A stretch of 32,540 nucleotides of DNA from an uncultured Lachnospiraceae bacterium (GCA_947385425.1 CANDKY010000038.1:1-32540), one strand, 5' to 3'. Positions 16,108 to 23,400 are shown, counted from the stretch's first letter. Numbers and translations are program-made. The notes: generated from the sequence alone by a model not told the origin.

Positions 16108-16310
16108 GTGCTAAAGCGTGTTTGAAAAATCATTCCCCCGATCTGTACGCCCCACTTTGCGCGATATTAAGACTAAATTAGTCTTGACCACTTGGTCTAC
16201 CAAATTCAGGTTACATAGCCCTAAGGAATCCACCATCCTGATACCCCCTTAGGGCAATGTCCACTATGCGCCCTTCATTTGGCGTAAATCTCCCACAAAT
16301 TGTGATTGCC
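16108..16310. repeat. Composite intergenic repeat region
   Basis: It contains the GCGTGTTTGAAAAAT.. unit (16112-16146), a palindrome AAGACTAAATTAGTCTT (about 16168-16184), a 9-bp stem GCCCTAAGG/CCTTAGGGC (16218-16255), and AAATCTCCCACAAATTG (about 16285-16301) shared with 17494-17510 and 21342-21358. The AGGTTACATAGCCC start also recurs as AGGTTATATAGCCC at 17442. No gene is seen. Confidence 0.65.
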
Positions 16311-16411
16311 TGTTTTAAGATATGGAATGCATGGAATTTGAAACATGGTTTTTTCTTTTCCGGCATGATGTCTGATAAAATATATCTATGTTTTCCAAAC
16401 ATTCAATCATT

Positions 16412-16654
16412 CTATTCATCTTCAAAGACAGTTTCGTTTATTTCAGGAAAATCCAGCAGTTCCGAAATGGTCATGCCTAATCCAATGGATAATTTATGTA
16501 AGGTTTTTAATTTAGGGTTTTTAGTTTTTCCTTTCATTAGATTATCAACCGTTGATTGGGTAATGCCCGACAAAGTGGCAAGCTTATTAATGGTAATATT
16601 TTTTTCGGAACATAAATCAGTCAGCCGTTTGATAATTGCATCGGAATATGTCAT
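16412..16654 (-). CDS. XRE-family helix-turn-helix regulator, copy A
   Basis: This 80-residue protein is essentially one Cro/C1-type HTH: NKLATLSGITQSTVDNLMKG (about 24-43) is the DNA-binding helix pair, followed by PKLKTLHKLSIGLGMTISEL. AAGGAG lies just upstream of the ATG at 16654, which favours this start over a longer frame. It is a near-copy of the gene at 16749-16991 and lies downstream of it in the same direction. The acidic tail EINETVFEDE is shared by both. It probably regulates itself and its neighbours through the boxes described below. Confidence 0.88.
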   Translation of the reverse strand: MTYSDAIIKRLTDLCSEKNITINKLATLSGITQSTVDNLMKGKTKNPKLKTLHKLSIGLGMTISELLDFPEINETVFEDE

Positions 16655-16714
16655 ATGAAATCTCCTTTTGACTAATACAAGATTAGAAAAGTATAGAAGA
16701 TTTTCATAATTCAT

Positions 16715-16731
16715 ATTAATGGTATACGGTT
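16715..16731. promoter_or_regulatory. Operator-like box upstream of XRE copy A
   Basis: ATTAATGGTATACGGTT lies 61 bp from the copy A start codon. The core GGT(A/G)(T/C)ACGGTT recurs at 17058-17068 and 17099-17109. The equal distance in both XRE copies reflects the duplication. Confidence 0.5.
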
Positions 16732-16748
16732 ATGATGGTAACAAATAA

Positions 16749-16991
16749 TTATTCATCATCAAAAGCAGTTTCATTCATTTCTGGAAAATCTAACAGTTTA
16801 GAAACAGTCATGTTTAACCCAACAGCCAATTTATGCAGAGTTTTTAATTTAGGGTTTTTAGTTTTTCCTTTCATTAGATTATCAACTGTTGATTGGGTAA
16901 TACCAGATAAAGTAGCAAGTTTATTAATAGTAATATTTTTTTCTGAACATAAGTCGTTTAAACGTTTAATGATTGCGTCAGAATACGTCAT
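16749..16991 (-). CDS. XRE-family helix-turn-helix regulator, copy B
   Basis: This 80-residue single-domain XRE protein is nearly identical to copy A; changes include Thr12 to Asn and a few in the last third (AVGLNMTVSKLLDFPEM). AAAGGAG precedes the ATG at 16991. Gene plus upstream region form a 337-bp tandem duplication. DNA identity is lower at third codon positions than in the protein, which suggests that both copies have been kept under selection. Confidence 0.88.
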   Translation of the reverse strand: MTYSDAIIKRLNDLCSEKNITINKLATLSGITQSTVDNLMKGKTKNPKLKTLHKLAVGLNMTVSKLLDFPEMNETAFDDE

Positions 16992-17051
16992 GTTAAATCT
17001 CCTTTTAGTACTGTATAAATAATAAAAGTATATGAAATTTCAGAAAGACAT

Positions 17052-17109
17052 ATTAATGGTGCACGGTTGACGTTGAAGGAAAAATATGGTAATATAACGG
17101 TGTACGGTT
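17052..17109. promoter_or_regulatory. Paired operator-like boxes between divergent genes
   Basis: ATTAATGGTGCACGGTT (17052-17068) and TAACGGTGTACGGTT (17095-17109) lie between XRE copy B and the small gene at 17157. The second includes ACGGT-GT-ACGGT as a direct repeat. The position suits autoregulation by an XRE protein. Confidence 0.5.
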
Positions 17110-17156
17110 AATCAAGGCTGAAATTGATTTATGTAAGGGGAGAGAATTGTACAGTA

Positions 17157-17318
17157 GTGAAGAAAAGAAGAAAAGAAAATTATTGGGAAAAAATGTTCAG
17201 GAGATGTCCTTGTCTAATTTATGAAGACTATGAAGTTTCGGAGGAAGAATTACAAAGGTTGGAACGTTTAATATCAGAAACTAGACGTAAACTTGATGAA
17301 GAAAATAATAGAGAATAA
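17157..17318 (+). CDS. Small basic/coiled-coil protein, unknown
   Basis: The frame gives about 53 residues from GTG 17157 (or 64 from TTG 17124). It has a Lys/Arg-rich start (KKRRKENYWEKMFRR), a CPC, then an acidic helical tail (EEELQRLERLISETRRKLDEE) likely to form a coiled coil. AAGGGGAG lies about 14 bases upstream of the GTG, which is rather far. It is divergent from the XRE pair across shared operator-like boxes, an arrangement seen in small regulator or toxin-antitoxin modules, but no toxin family is recognised. Confidence 0.4.
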   Translation: MKKRRKENYWEKMFRRCPCLIYEDYEVSEEELQRLERLISETRRKLDEENNRE

Positions 17319-17362
17319 TTTTTGCTTTTTTGATGAAGTGACTGCAGATATCTTAAGTAATT

Positions 17363-17442
17363 GAGAGGAAACAGGTAATCCGTATTGCAGTAAAAGGTTT
17401 CCAGGATTTAGGGGCATAATGATAAAATTATAGAGATGCTTA
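17363..17442 (+). pseudogene. 3' relic of the nuclease-like family
   Basis: GAGAGGAAACAGGTAATCC.. encodes ERKQVIRIAVKGFQDLGA, matching ERKKFVLIAVKSFRDLGAN at 15975-16030, then shifts frame (GGGGCATAATGATAAAATTAT vs GGGGGCGAATGATAATAAG). It has no start and runs into the dispersed repeat that begins at 17442. Confidence 0.7.
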
Positions 17443-17472
17443 GGTTATATAGCCCGCTATGCATCCTTCCTT

Positions 17473-17550
17473 TGGCAAAGCATAAATGCTTTTAATCTCC
17501 CACAAATTGAGACGCACATCTGGCGGAAAGCATTTTTCAAACACGCACTA
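17473..17550. repeat. Dispersed intergenic repeat, copy 1
   Basis: GGCAAAGCATAAATGCTTTTAATCTCCCACAAATTG followed by CGCACATCTGGCGGAAAGCATTTTTCAAACACGC. A close copy is at 21321-21398. The inner AGCAT/ATGCT can pair. The end, in reverse complement, resembles the GCGTGTTTGAAAAAT unit at 16112. Confidence 0.8.
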
Positions 17551-17577
17551 GTGGTGAACAGATTGCGGGAAAGGATT

Positions 17578-17604
17578 TTAAGCCACGCTTCAGCGTGGCT
17601 TTTA
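17578..17604 (+). terminator. Short terminator-like hairpin
   Basis: AAGCCACGCT-TCA-GCGTGGCTTTT has a perfect 9-bp stem and T-run. It lies in the gap after the relic and may close the upstream + strand transcription. The region 17605-17677 holds nothing else. Confidence 0.75.
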
Positions 17605-17677
17605 GCAGAATATCATGGGAAATGATGAAAAAAGTATCCATAGGTAAAAACAGCGTATGGGAAAGGGGTGAATTCTT

Positions 17678-17776
17678 GTGAAAAAAGGAGGCTTTACCGT
17701 TGAGGTTTCCTTTGTTATCGCATATTCACGATTTACATTACTGTTTCGCCATTATCCGGTTCCACCTGATACATAG
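17678..17776 (+). pseudogene. Possible N-terminal relic of a TadE/pilin-like gene
   Basis: AAAGGGGTG precedes GTG 17678, which opens with KKGGFTVEVSFVI. This resembles the start of Lachnospiraceae TadE-like proteins (GSFTVEAxLVLP-type prepilin segments). Homology appears to end after about 14 codons, and the frame runs into the antisense 3' end of the MATE gene, stopping at 17774-17776. It may be a gene cut off when the MATE-TetR pair arrived. Confidence 0.3.
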
Positions 17777-19075
17777 CCCGGCCCCTGCCAGCAGGGATAG
17801 CATATCTGTAACCGGCGCTGCGTATATTATGCCGTCTAAGCCCCATAGCTTATTCATTCCTAATAAAAATGGAATATAAATGAATCCCTTATTTAGAATG
17901 GCTACAAGCGTAGCATACGATGCTTTTCCCGTTGACTGCAGAAAGGTGGTGCATAGCTGATACAATCCGTAAAACGGTCCCATAACCATGGCCGCTGCTA
18001 CCATTTTTTCCCCCAGCCTTATTACCTGTGCATGGCCAATAAACGCCGCGACCAGATATGTTCTGCCAATCAGGCAGCCTGCCGTCAGTGCGCTGCCGAT
18101 CGCAACAGTCATAATGCCAAGATTCCGTATAATCCAATATAACCGCTTATAATCCCCGGCCCCGTAATTATAAGAAATCGCAGGCTGCATACCCATACAG
18201 ATTCCCATTGCTATCATGGATACTACCATAGATACTTTTCCTGCCACCCCGTTTGCCGCTACTGCCACTGAGCCATATCCTGCCAGCATCTGGTTCATAA
18301 CCACATGGGAAATACTCATAAAAATCGTACTGCATGCAAGGGGAAGCCCCAGCGTTACGATTGGAAAAACAATTTCCCGTTTCAGGGAAAAATCTTTTAT
18401 ACGAAGTGAAAAAATATTATTTTTCCGGGCAATATACCAAAACAGGTACAAGCATGTGACAACATTTCCCAGTACTGTCGCAATCGCCGCACCTGCGACA
18501 TCTAAATGAAATCCTAAAATCAAAACCGGATCCAGAATGATATTTACAATTGTACCCAGCCCATTTGCCGCCATGGATTGTTTCGCCGAACCATCCGCAC
18601 GTATCAGATTATTGAAAACATTACCAAACAATATAACAGGCCCCCCTGTTGCAAGGATGCGCAGATAGGTACACGTATCTTTAAGGGTATCTGCATTTGC
18701 ACCGAGAGACCTGCTTACAGCTTCCGCATTAAACAGGATCGCCCCCATAAAAATGAAACCTATCGCCAGTGATCCGTAGCAGCATACACTGGTATATGCT
18801 TTTATTTTGTCATATTCTTTTTTTCCAAATGCCAGCGATGCAGCCGTGCAGCCGCCGCTTCCCAAAAGCGTGCCGAGCCCGGATAAAATGCTGAAAACCG
18901 GCCCGCATAAGGATATTGCCGCAATTTTATACGGATCTCCTGTTCTTCCAATAAAATAGGTATCTGCCATATTGTATACCACCATTACCAGCATGATTAC
19001 GATAGTTGGAAGACACAAATTCATAACCATTTTCCTAAAAGAACCCTGTTTTAATATTTGCTCATTTTTGTCCAT
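17738..19075 (-). CDS. MATE-family multidrug/Na+ antiporter
   Basis: This 445-residue membrane protein has about twelve hydrophobic segments. MATE hallmarks are visible: PTIVIMLVMVVYNMADTYFIGR near the N-terminus, GLGTLLGSGGCTAASLAFGKKEYDKIK, and the second-half repeat (CMGMQPAISYNYGAGDYKR). It would export drugs or metabolites using a cation gradient. The ATG at 19075 is preceded by GGAGAAAGG; a longer frame to 19150 lacks a site and would overlap the promoter region. It is divergent from the TetR-type gene, which probably controls it. Confidence 0.93.
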   Translation of the reverse strand: MDKNEQILKQGSFRKMVMNLCLPTIVIMLVMVVYNMADTYFIGRTGDPYKIAAISLCGPVFSILSGLGTLLGSGGCTAASLAFGKKEYDKIKAYTSVCCYGSLAIGFIFMGAILFNAEAVSRSLGANADTLKDTCTYLRILATGGPVILFGNVFNNLIRADGSAKQSMAANGLGTIVNIILDPVLILGFHLDVAGAAIATVLGNVVTCLYLFWYIARKNNIFSLRIKDFSLKREIVFPIVTLGLPLACSTIFMSISHVVMNQMLAGYGSVAVAANGVAGKVSMVVSMIAMGICMGMQPAISYNYGAGDYKRLYWIIRNLGIMTVAIGSALTAGCLIGRTYLVAAFIGHAQVIRLGEKMVAAAMVMGPFYGLYQLCTTFLQSTGKASYATLVAILNKGFIYIPFLLGMNKLWGLDGIIYAAPVTDMLSLLAGAGLCIRWNRIMAKQ

Positions 19076-19191
19076 CTGTCCTTTCTCCTTCCCAAACGCT
19101 TTCTTTAATGTCCATAACCCTATTGTAAAATAGAATGTTTTCCTGTACAATCATCAATATAGCATCAAGTGTATAGTTAATGGGAGGCGGC
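19076..19191. promoter_or_regulatory. Divergent promoter/operator region of MATE and TetR genes
   Basis: The 116-bp gap has ATTGTA and TACAAT as an inverted pair (about 19128 to 19151), a plausible TetR-type operator, and TATAGT near 19172. Neither promoter is close to consensus. Confidence 0.4.
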
Positions 19192-19755
19192 ATGAATTCA
19201 AAGAACAATCTGCGTTTTCAACAGACAGAGCAGGCTATCCGTACAGTTTTTATAAAACTTCTTAAAGAAAAAAAAGAATTGTCCAAAATAACAGTCACGG
19301 AAATCTGCCGTTTGGCCGACATTAACCGGACTGCTTTTTATCTGCATCACAAAGATGTCTATGAACTGCTGCAATGCATGGAAACAGACATGTACCACTA
19401 TTTTGTTTCCCTGTTTACTGCCCCCTGCAGCCAATATTCACTCCGGGAACGCTATCTGCGGCTCTTCAATTTTCTGAAAGAAAATCAGGATTTTTACCGT
19501 GTATATCTTAACAATCAAAGCCATCCGCAGCTTTTGGATTACACCCTCTTTCCCGAAATACAACAGCGTGTCCTAAGTTCCGGTTTCGGTGGCTCTTTGG
19601 AATATGAATACTTCCAGACGTTTTTTATCACCGGCCTTACCTCAATGATTCAAAAATGGCTGAATAATAACTGCAAGGAATCCGAAGCAGAGCTTCTGCA
19701 TATTCTGGAACTGCAGTTATCATTCAGCCAGAAAACACTTTCTTTGTTTTTATGA
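19192..19755 (+). CDS. TetR/AcrR-family transcriptional regulator
   Basis: This 187-residue protein has a TetR-type N-terminal HTH: TEQAIRTVFIKLLKEKKELSKITVTEIC and then ADINRTAFYLHHKDVYELL, where the last part matches the recognition helix and the Y-x-H-F/K-D consensus. The C-terminal ligand domain resembles the TetR_C group found in many Firmicutes. GGGAGGCGG precedes the ATG at 19192. Its divergent position suggests that it represses the MATE exporter until a substrate binds. Confidence 0.88.
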   Translation: MNSKNNLRFQQTEQAIRTVFIKLLKEKKELSKITVTEICRLADINRTAFYLHHKDVYELLQCMETDMYHYFVSLFTAPCSQYSLRERYLRLFNFLKENQDFYRVYLNNQSHPQLLDYTLFPEIQQRVLSSGFGGSLEYEYFQTFFITGLTSMIQKWLNNNCKESEAELLHILELQLSFSQKTLSLFL

Positions 19756-19956
19756 CATTTCATCTTGATACCCGTCCACAGCCGGATAACTGGCTGAACA
19801 GCGCCGTTGCCGGCATGCTGCAGGATGCAGTACATCCATAGTTGGCTGCTTTTGTATACTTTTCAGGAGCTTTGATCAGGCCCTTTGCTTCCGCGCGACG
19901 ACGGTGCGAAACAACGGAATAGATATATGCGACAGCAATGGATAACAAACATGAAC
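19756..19956. other. Gap after TetR, no gene recognised
   Basis: A minus-strand frame (19760-19948) with Cys-containing C-terminus is open but lacks a ribosome binding site. The rest holds no clear signal. Confidence 0.35.
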
Positions 19957-20117
19957 AGACAGTTGTAAAAGTACCGGAACCTGGTATAATGTAAAGAAAG
20001 CGGAAAAATTCGCGATATGGATATACATTGGCACCCCGGATCCGTGGCAGCCTAAGTCCGGAGCTGTCCGGTGAGAGGGGTGATCTGGTTTATGGGAAAG
20101 AAAATAACCTGGATTCC
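19957..20117 (+). pseudogene. 5' relic of the nuclease-like gene, promoter preserved
   Basis: CAGTTGTAAAAGTACCGGAACCTGGTATAATG matches the promoter of the 14227 gene (TTGTAA 19963-19968, TATAAT 19985-19990, 16 bp). The following GATATGGATATACATTGGCACCCCGG.. matches its first codons (MDIQWHPG), then shows frameshifts (GTGGCAGCC-TAAGTCC) and ends near AATAACCTG. The coding part is dead, but the promoter could now drive the gene at 20170. Confidence 0.8.
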
Positions 20118-20131
20118 GGACAAATATGTGG

Positions 20132-20137
20132 TATAAT
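20132..20137 (+). promoter_or_regulatory. -10 box upstream of the TPR gene
   Basis: TATAAT in GTGGTATAATATAAGGG, 32 bp before the start codon. No strong -35 box accompanies it; the relic promoter at 19963 is an alternative source. Confidence 0.45.
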
Positions 20138-20169
20138 ATAAGGGAAAATATAACAAAAGGTGGTTAACA

Positions 20170-21321
20170 ATGGATAGTGGATATCATGGGGAAAACAGGC
20201 AAGGGGAAACATCCGGGCAGGGTGCGGGGGAGGAAAATTATTTTAATAACGGCGGTTATACCGGGAACCCTTTTGATGAGGCGTATGGGCTGTGCAGGAA
20301 GTGCAGGCACAGGACGATAGACCGCAGTGAGAACCCGGAGTCTGTTTTATGCAGGGATTGCAGGGAAGAACTGATCCGGCTTAAAATCCCTCCGGTATTT
20401 TATTTGATTGGCGCGGCAGTGGTTTTGATGGCGGTATTTGTGTTTACATCTTCTATGGGAGGGCTGCGGAATTTCGGGATTTACAACCAGTCCAAAAGCA
20501 TGGCCGCGGACGGTTATGTGGTTACGGCATTGGACGGCCTGCTGGATATTTTGGAAGAAAATCCCGATAACAAAAATGTCGCCGTCAGGCTGGCGGATTT
20601 AGGGATGAAGTATGCGTATTACAATTATGCGGCATATGCCATAGACAATTATCTGGTGGGGAAGGAAGTTTCGGACAGCCAGTACGACAAGCTGAATGGG
20701 TACATAAGGAAACTGGACGCTTATTATGCCACTTATAATTTATATGATGAGATATGCGGGGAAGCGTTTGCCGATGCGGCGGATGAGGAAGATATAGATG
20801 AAGCTTTGGAAAAGGTTTGCCGTGAGTTATCCGCCTATATCGGCGAGGGCGGATACGATCAGGCGCTGCTGTACTACTATATGGCGTATATGTCCGCGGA
20901 TGAGGAAAAAAGGATGGCCTGCCTGCAGGAGTGTGTCAGCCTGAATCCCCATTATTATGACGCCCAGGCGCAAATCGCAACTTATTACCGCTGGCAGGGG
21001 GAATTTGAAAAAGCAAGGGTTCTGCTTGAAGAGGTTTATGAAGAGAATAAAGAAGATTATGCCGTCCTGAGATCCTATGCCACACTGGAGCTTGTGGAAG
21101 GGAACCTGGAGCAGGGGCTTGCGTATGCGTCTGAGGCATTTCAGATTTATCCGGAAGGGGAATATGTACTGGATACTTACATAGTTGCCCTGGCGGCAAA
21201 CGGCATGATGGAAAAGGCGAAGGGGCTTGTGGAATTATATGAAGCGGATTATGTGTTCGATGATGATTTTTATGATTTCCTTGACGGGAAGCTGACGCTG
21301 GAAGAATATTATACAGGGTAG
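20170..21321 (+). CDS. Zinc-ribbon, single-pass membrane, TPR-like protein
   Basis: The 383-residue protein has a Gly/Asn-rich start, a zinc-ribbon-like pair CRKC (42-45) and CRDC (61-64), one transmembrane segment (about 74-94, IPPVFYLIGAAVVLMAVFVF), and a long helical region to the C-terminus with TPR-like units (for example CLQECVSLNPHYYDAQAQIA and YRWQGEFEKARVLLEEVYEE). The topology suggests a small cytosolic zinc module and an outside TPR domain for protein binding. AAAGGTGG precedes the ATG. No specific function is recognised. It is followed by a membrane protease gene and a ferritin-like gene on the same strand. Confidence 0.8.
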   Translation: MDSGYHGENRQGETSGQGAGEENYFNNGGYTGNPFDEAYGLCRKCRHRTIDRSENPESVLCRDCREELIRLKIPPVFYLIGAAVVLMAVFVFTSSMGGLRNFGIYNQSKSMAADGYVVTALDGLLDILEENPDNKNVAVRLADLGMKYAYYNYAAYAIDNYLVGKEVSDSQYDKLNGYIRKLDAYYATYNLYDEICGEAFADAADEEDIDEALEKVCRELSAYIGEGGYDQALLYYYMAYMSADEEKRMACLQECVSLNPHYYDAQAQIATYYRWQGEFEKARVLLEEVYEENKEDYAVLRSYATLELVEGNLEQGLAYASEAFQIYPEGEYVLDTYIVALAANGMMEKAKGLVELYEADYVFDDDFYDFLDGKLTLEEYYTG

Positions 21322-21398
21322 GGCAAAGCATATATGCTTTTAATCTCCCACAAATTGTCATGTACATCTGTCGGAAAGCATTTTTCAAAGACACTCTA
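21321..21398. repeat. Dispersed intergenic repeat, copy 2
   Basis: GGGCAAAGCATATATGCTTTTAATCTCCCACAAATTG.. and TCGGAAAGCATTTTTCAAAGACACTCTA match copy 1 (17473-17550). AAAGCATATATGCTTT is a perfect palindrome here and may act as a weak terminator after the TPR gene. The remaining 21399-21574 has a TATAAT (21544-21549) before the next gene. Confidence 0.8.
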
Positions 21399-21574
21399 AG
21401 GAAATTCCCATGCCCCGAATGTGTGGCATCACCAGTAATGAAAATGGGGGCAGGGAGACTTTTTCATAGTAACTGTGCAGAAAAGACTGACGCTAAATGT
21501 AACAATATGCACACAGCCGCAAAAAAGAAATTGCTGCCATGCAGTATAATAAAGGATGAAGGAGTTTTGACATT

Positions 21575-22132
21575 ATGATTATACCGGGGATACTGATATC
21601 TATAGTGACTTTTCCAGGAGTTGCCGTCCATGAACTGGCACATCAGGTCTTCTGCAGGATATGCCGGATACCTGTATATGAAGTGAAATATTTTCAGGTA
21701 CAGAACCCGTGCGGTTATGTCCTGCACGAATCCTGCTCCAATCCATGGAAAAACCTGCTCACAGCGCTGGGGCCGTTTTTTATAAACACTTTCCTGGGGA
21801 TAATGGTTACGCTGCCTGCTTATGCCAATGTTTTTAACTACAGCTCTGTGGACAGCAGGCTGGCGGTGCCTGTGAAGCTGTGCAGCTATGTCCTTTATTG
21901 GTTTGGGGTATCCGTGTTAATGCATGCTTTCCCAAGCACAGGGGATGCAAAAGCGCTTGTGGAGAGTGTCCTTAGAAATAAAGAGGTTCATTTTTTCGCG
22001 AAAGTTGTGGCGGCGCCTTTTATCGGGCTTATTTACCTCGGCGCGCTTGGTTCCGTATTCTGGCTCGATTTGGCTTACGGTATCGGGATGTCGATGCTGC
22101 TGCCGAGGCTGGTCAGCAGCTTTCTGGTTTGA
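21575..22132 (+). CDS. Membrane zinc metalloprotease-like protein (HExxH, M50-like)
   Basis: This 185-residue hydrophobic protein has VAVHELAHQVFCR with the HELAH zinc motif at residues 19-23, inside or next to the first transmembrane helix, as in site-2-protease-like families. Further membrane segments lie at about 55-85, 100-120 and 145-175. A second metal ligand of the LDG/NPDG type seen in classic S2P proteins is not obvious, though HAFPSTGDA (about 122-130) may serve. AAGGAG lies 11 bases before the ATG. Substrate unknown. Confidence 0.7.
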   Translation: MIIPGILISIVTFPGVAVHELAHQVFCRICRIPVYEVKYFQVQNPCGYVLHESCSNPWKNLLTALGPFFINTFLGIMVTLPAYANVFNYSSVDSRLAVPVKLCSYVLYWFGVSVLMHAFPSTGDAKALVESVLRNKEVHFFAKVVAAPFIGLIYLGALGSVFWLDLAYGIGMSMLLPRLVSSFLV

Positions 22133-22192
22133 CATATATAACGGCAAAGAACTCATTTGCACCAATATAAAATTTGCAGGAGGGAAGGTAAA

Positions 22193-22933
22193 GTGGTCAG
22201 GATAACGGAGTCGGCAATGAATGGTTTTGGCTATAAGGAGTGGGTCGGTTACTTTAAGGCCAACAACCGCAGAAAGCTGGAGGTTGATTTTTCACAGGAA
22301 CAGGCGCTTTCGGCAGAAGAAATAAAACTGATATTCCCTTCCATAAGGGCTTTCCGGAAAGGGGAGGGATCGGATGGCGCGCATCTGATGGAAGCCGCCA
22401 AAACCTGGGCGGGGAAAACAGGGGAACAGGATTATGTGGAGGCTATGCTATGGTTTGTCCGGGAAGAAAACCTGCATTCCGCATACTTGAAGGGATATAT
22501 GGACTTTTACCAGGCAAAGGAGCTGGAGCATTCTTTTTTGGACGGAGTTTTCCGCAGGCTGCGGAAGCTTGCAGGCTTAAAATGCGAGGTTATGGTCCTG
22601 GTAACGGCGGAGATGATAGCGCTGACTTATTATGATGCTTTGTCGGAATGTACGGATTCACCGGCACTGAAAAGTATTTGCCAAAGGATGCTCCATGATG
22701 AACTCCCGCACATCATGTTCCAGTCACATACCTTAAGCCTGATGGAAAACCGTCCATCGGACAGGCTTTGCCGCATCCTGCTCATGGAAGTTACTTTGCT
22801 GGCCGTATGGTGCGCGTTCCATAAAGTATACCGGGCAGGCGGGTATACTTTCCTGTGCTTCCTGAAGGAGAACCTGGGGTATCTGCGCCAGTCAGTCTCC
22901 CTGTCGTTACGGCTCCCGTCCAAAACGGCGTAG
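22193..22933 (+). CDS. Ferritin-like (putative diiron) protein
   Basis: The 246-residue protein is mainly helical. It carries EExxH at 91-95 (EENLH), Glu140 (VTAEMIAL) and ExxH at 170-173 (DELPHI), a spacing typical of four-helix diiron proteins (ferritin-like, ribonucleotide-reductase-like). This could mean an oxidase, oxygen or peroxide scavenger or iron-binding role. GTG at 22193 is chosen because GGAGGGAAGG lies just upstream. It comes 60 bp after the protease gene. I do not recognise a named family. Confidence 0.65.
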   Translation: MVRITESAMNGFGYKEWVGYFKANNRRKLEVDFSQEQALSAEEIKLIFPSIRAFRKGEGSDGAHLMEAAKTWAGKTGEQDYVEAMLWFVREENLHSAYLKGYMDFYQAKELEHSFLDGVFRRLRKLAGLKCEVMVLVTAEMIALTYYDALSECTDSPALKSICQRMLHDELPHIMFQSHTLSLMENRPSDRLCRILLMEVTLLAVWCAFHKVYRAGGYTFLCFLKENLGYLRQSVSLSLRLPSKTA

Positions 22934-22959
22934 GCAGACAGAAAGCAAACTTTTGTCCT

Positions 22960-23206
22960 GCCTGTTTTGCTTTCGGAGGAGCACGTCCTGTCTTTTTGCA
23001 GCTTATTTGAATGGGGTTTTACTAAACAGAAGATGATATGTTTTGGTACAGGCCGGGTCGGCTGTGAAGGGCATCCATGCCCGACACAGCCTAAAATGGC
23101 CATCCATGGCCATTTTCCCCTAGGTTTTCCGATCTTCTGTTAAGTAAAACCTCCATCCAAAACGATGCAAAAAGACAGGACGTGCCCCTCCGAAAGCAAA
23201 GCAGGC
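22960..23206. repeat. 247-bp branched fold-back element
   Basis: Arms of 75 bp each (22960-23034 and 23132-23206) pair with few mismatches: GCCTGTTTTGCTTTCGGAGG with CCTCCGAAAGCAAAGCAGGC, ACGTCCTGTCTTTTTGCA with TGCAAAAAGACAGGACGT, and CAGAAGAT with ATCTTCTG. The central part holds two further perfect hairpins: GGCTGTG..GGGCATCCATGCCC..CACAGCC (about 23060-23091) and AAAATGGCCATCCATGGCC.. (about 23093-23116). No protein is encoded. It may also stop transcription. Confidence 0.85.
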
Positions 23207-23218
23207 TCCTGGTTTTTG

Positions 23219-23268
23219 GTTAACATAAGCTTTTGAGTTTTGCCGAAAACCTTAAGTTAATGACATTT
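23219..23268. repeat. Short fold-back sharing the 414-606 element end
   Basis: GTTAACATAAGCTTTT and AAAACCTTAAGTTAATGACATT form imperfect arms around GAGTTTTGCCG. The right arm repeats CTTAAGTTAATGACATT of the 414-606 element. It may be an internally deleted copy. Confidence 0.65.
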
Positions 23269-23343
23269 GGGAGCGAACTGTAACAACGAAGCAGGGCCGC
23301 GCCCGAAAAAAATCTAAAATACCTTGATTTCATGCAGCATTTG

Positions 23344-23369
23344 TGTAAAAATAGAATAAGATTTTTACA
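23344..23369. promoter_or_regulatory. Palindromic operator-like site upstream of the hydrogenase gene
   Basis: TGTAAAAAT (23344-23352) and ATTTTTACA (23361-23369) are perfect 9-bp arms with an 8-bp spacer, ending 31 bp before the start codon. The site overlaps where a promoter would lie (TTGATT at 23324). It is not the Rex consensus as I know it, so the regulator is unknown. Confidence 0.6.
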
Positions 23370-23400
23370 TTCCATTCTTTCAGGAAAGAGGAGAATAAGT

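Noticed and set aside
16108-17550. CRISPR-like array from the repeated motifs
   Set aside because: Copies are few, unevenly spaced and in both orientations; no cas genes are present.
19760-19948. A minus-strand peptide gene with a Cys-rich C-terminus that could resemble a peptide precursor
   Set aside because: TTG start without a ribosome site, no modification genes nearby, and overlap with the edge of a relic.
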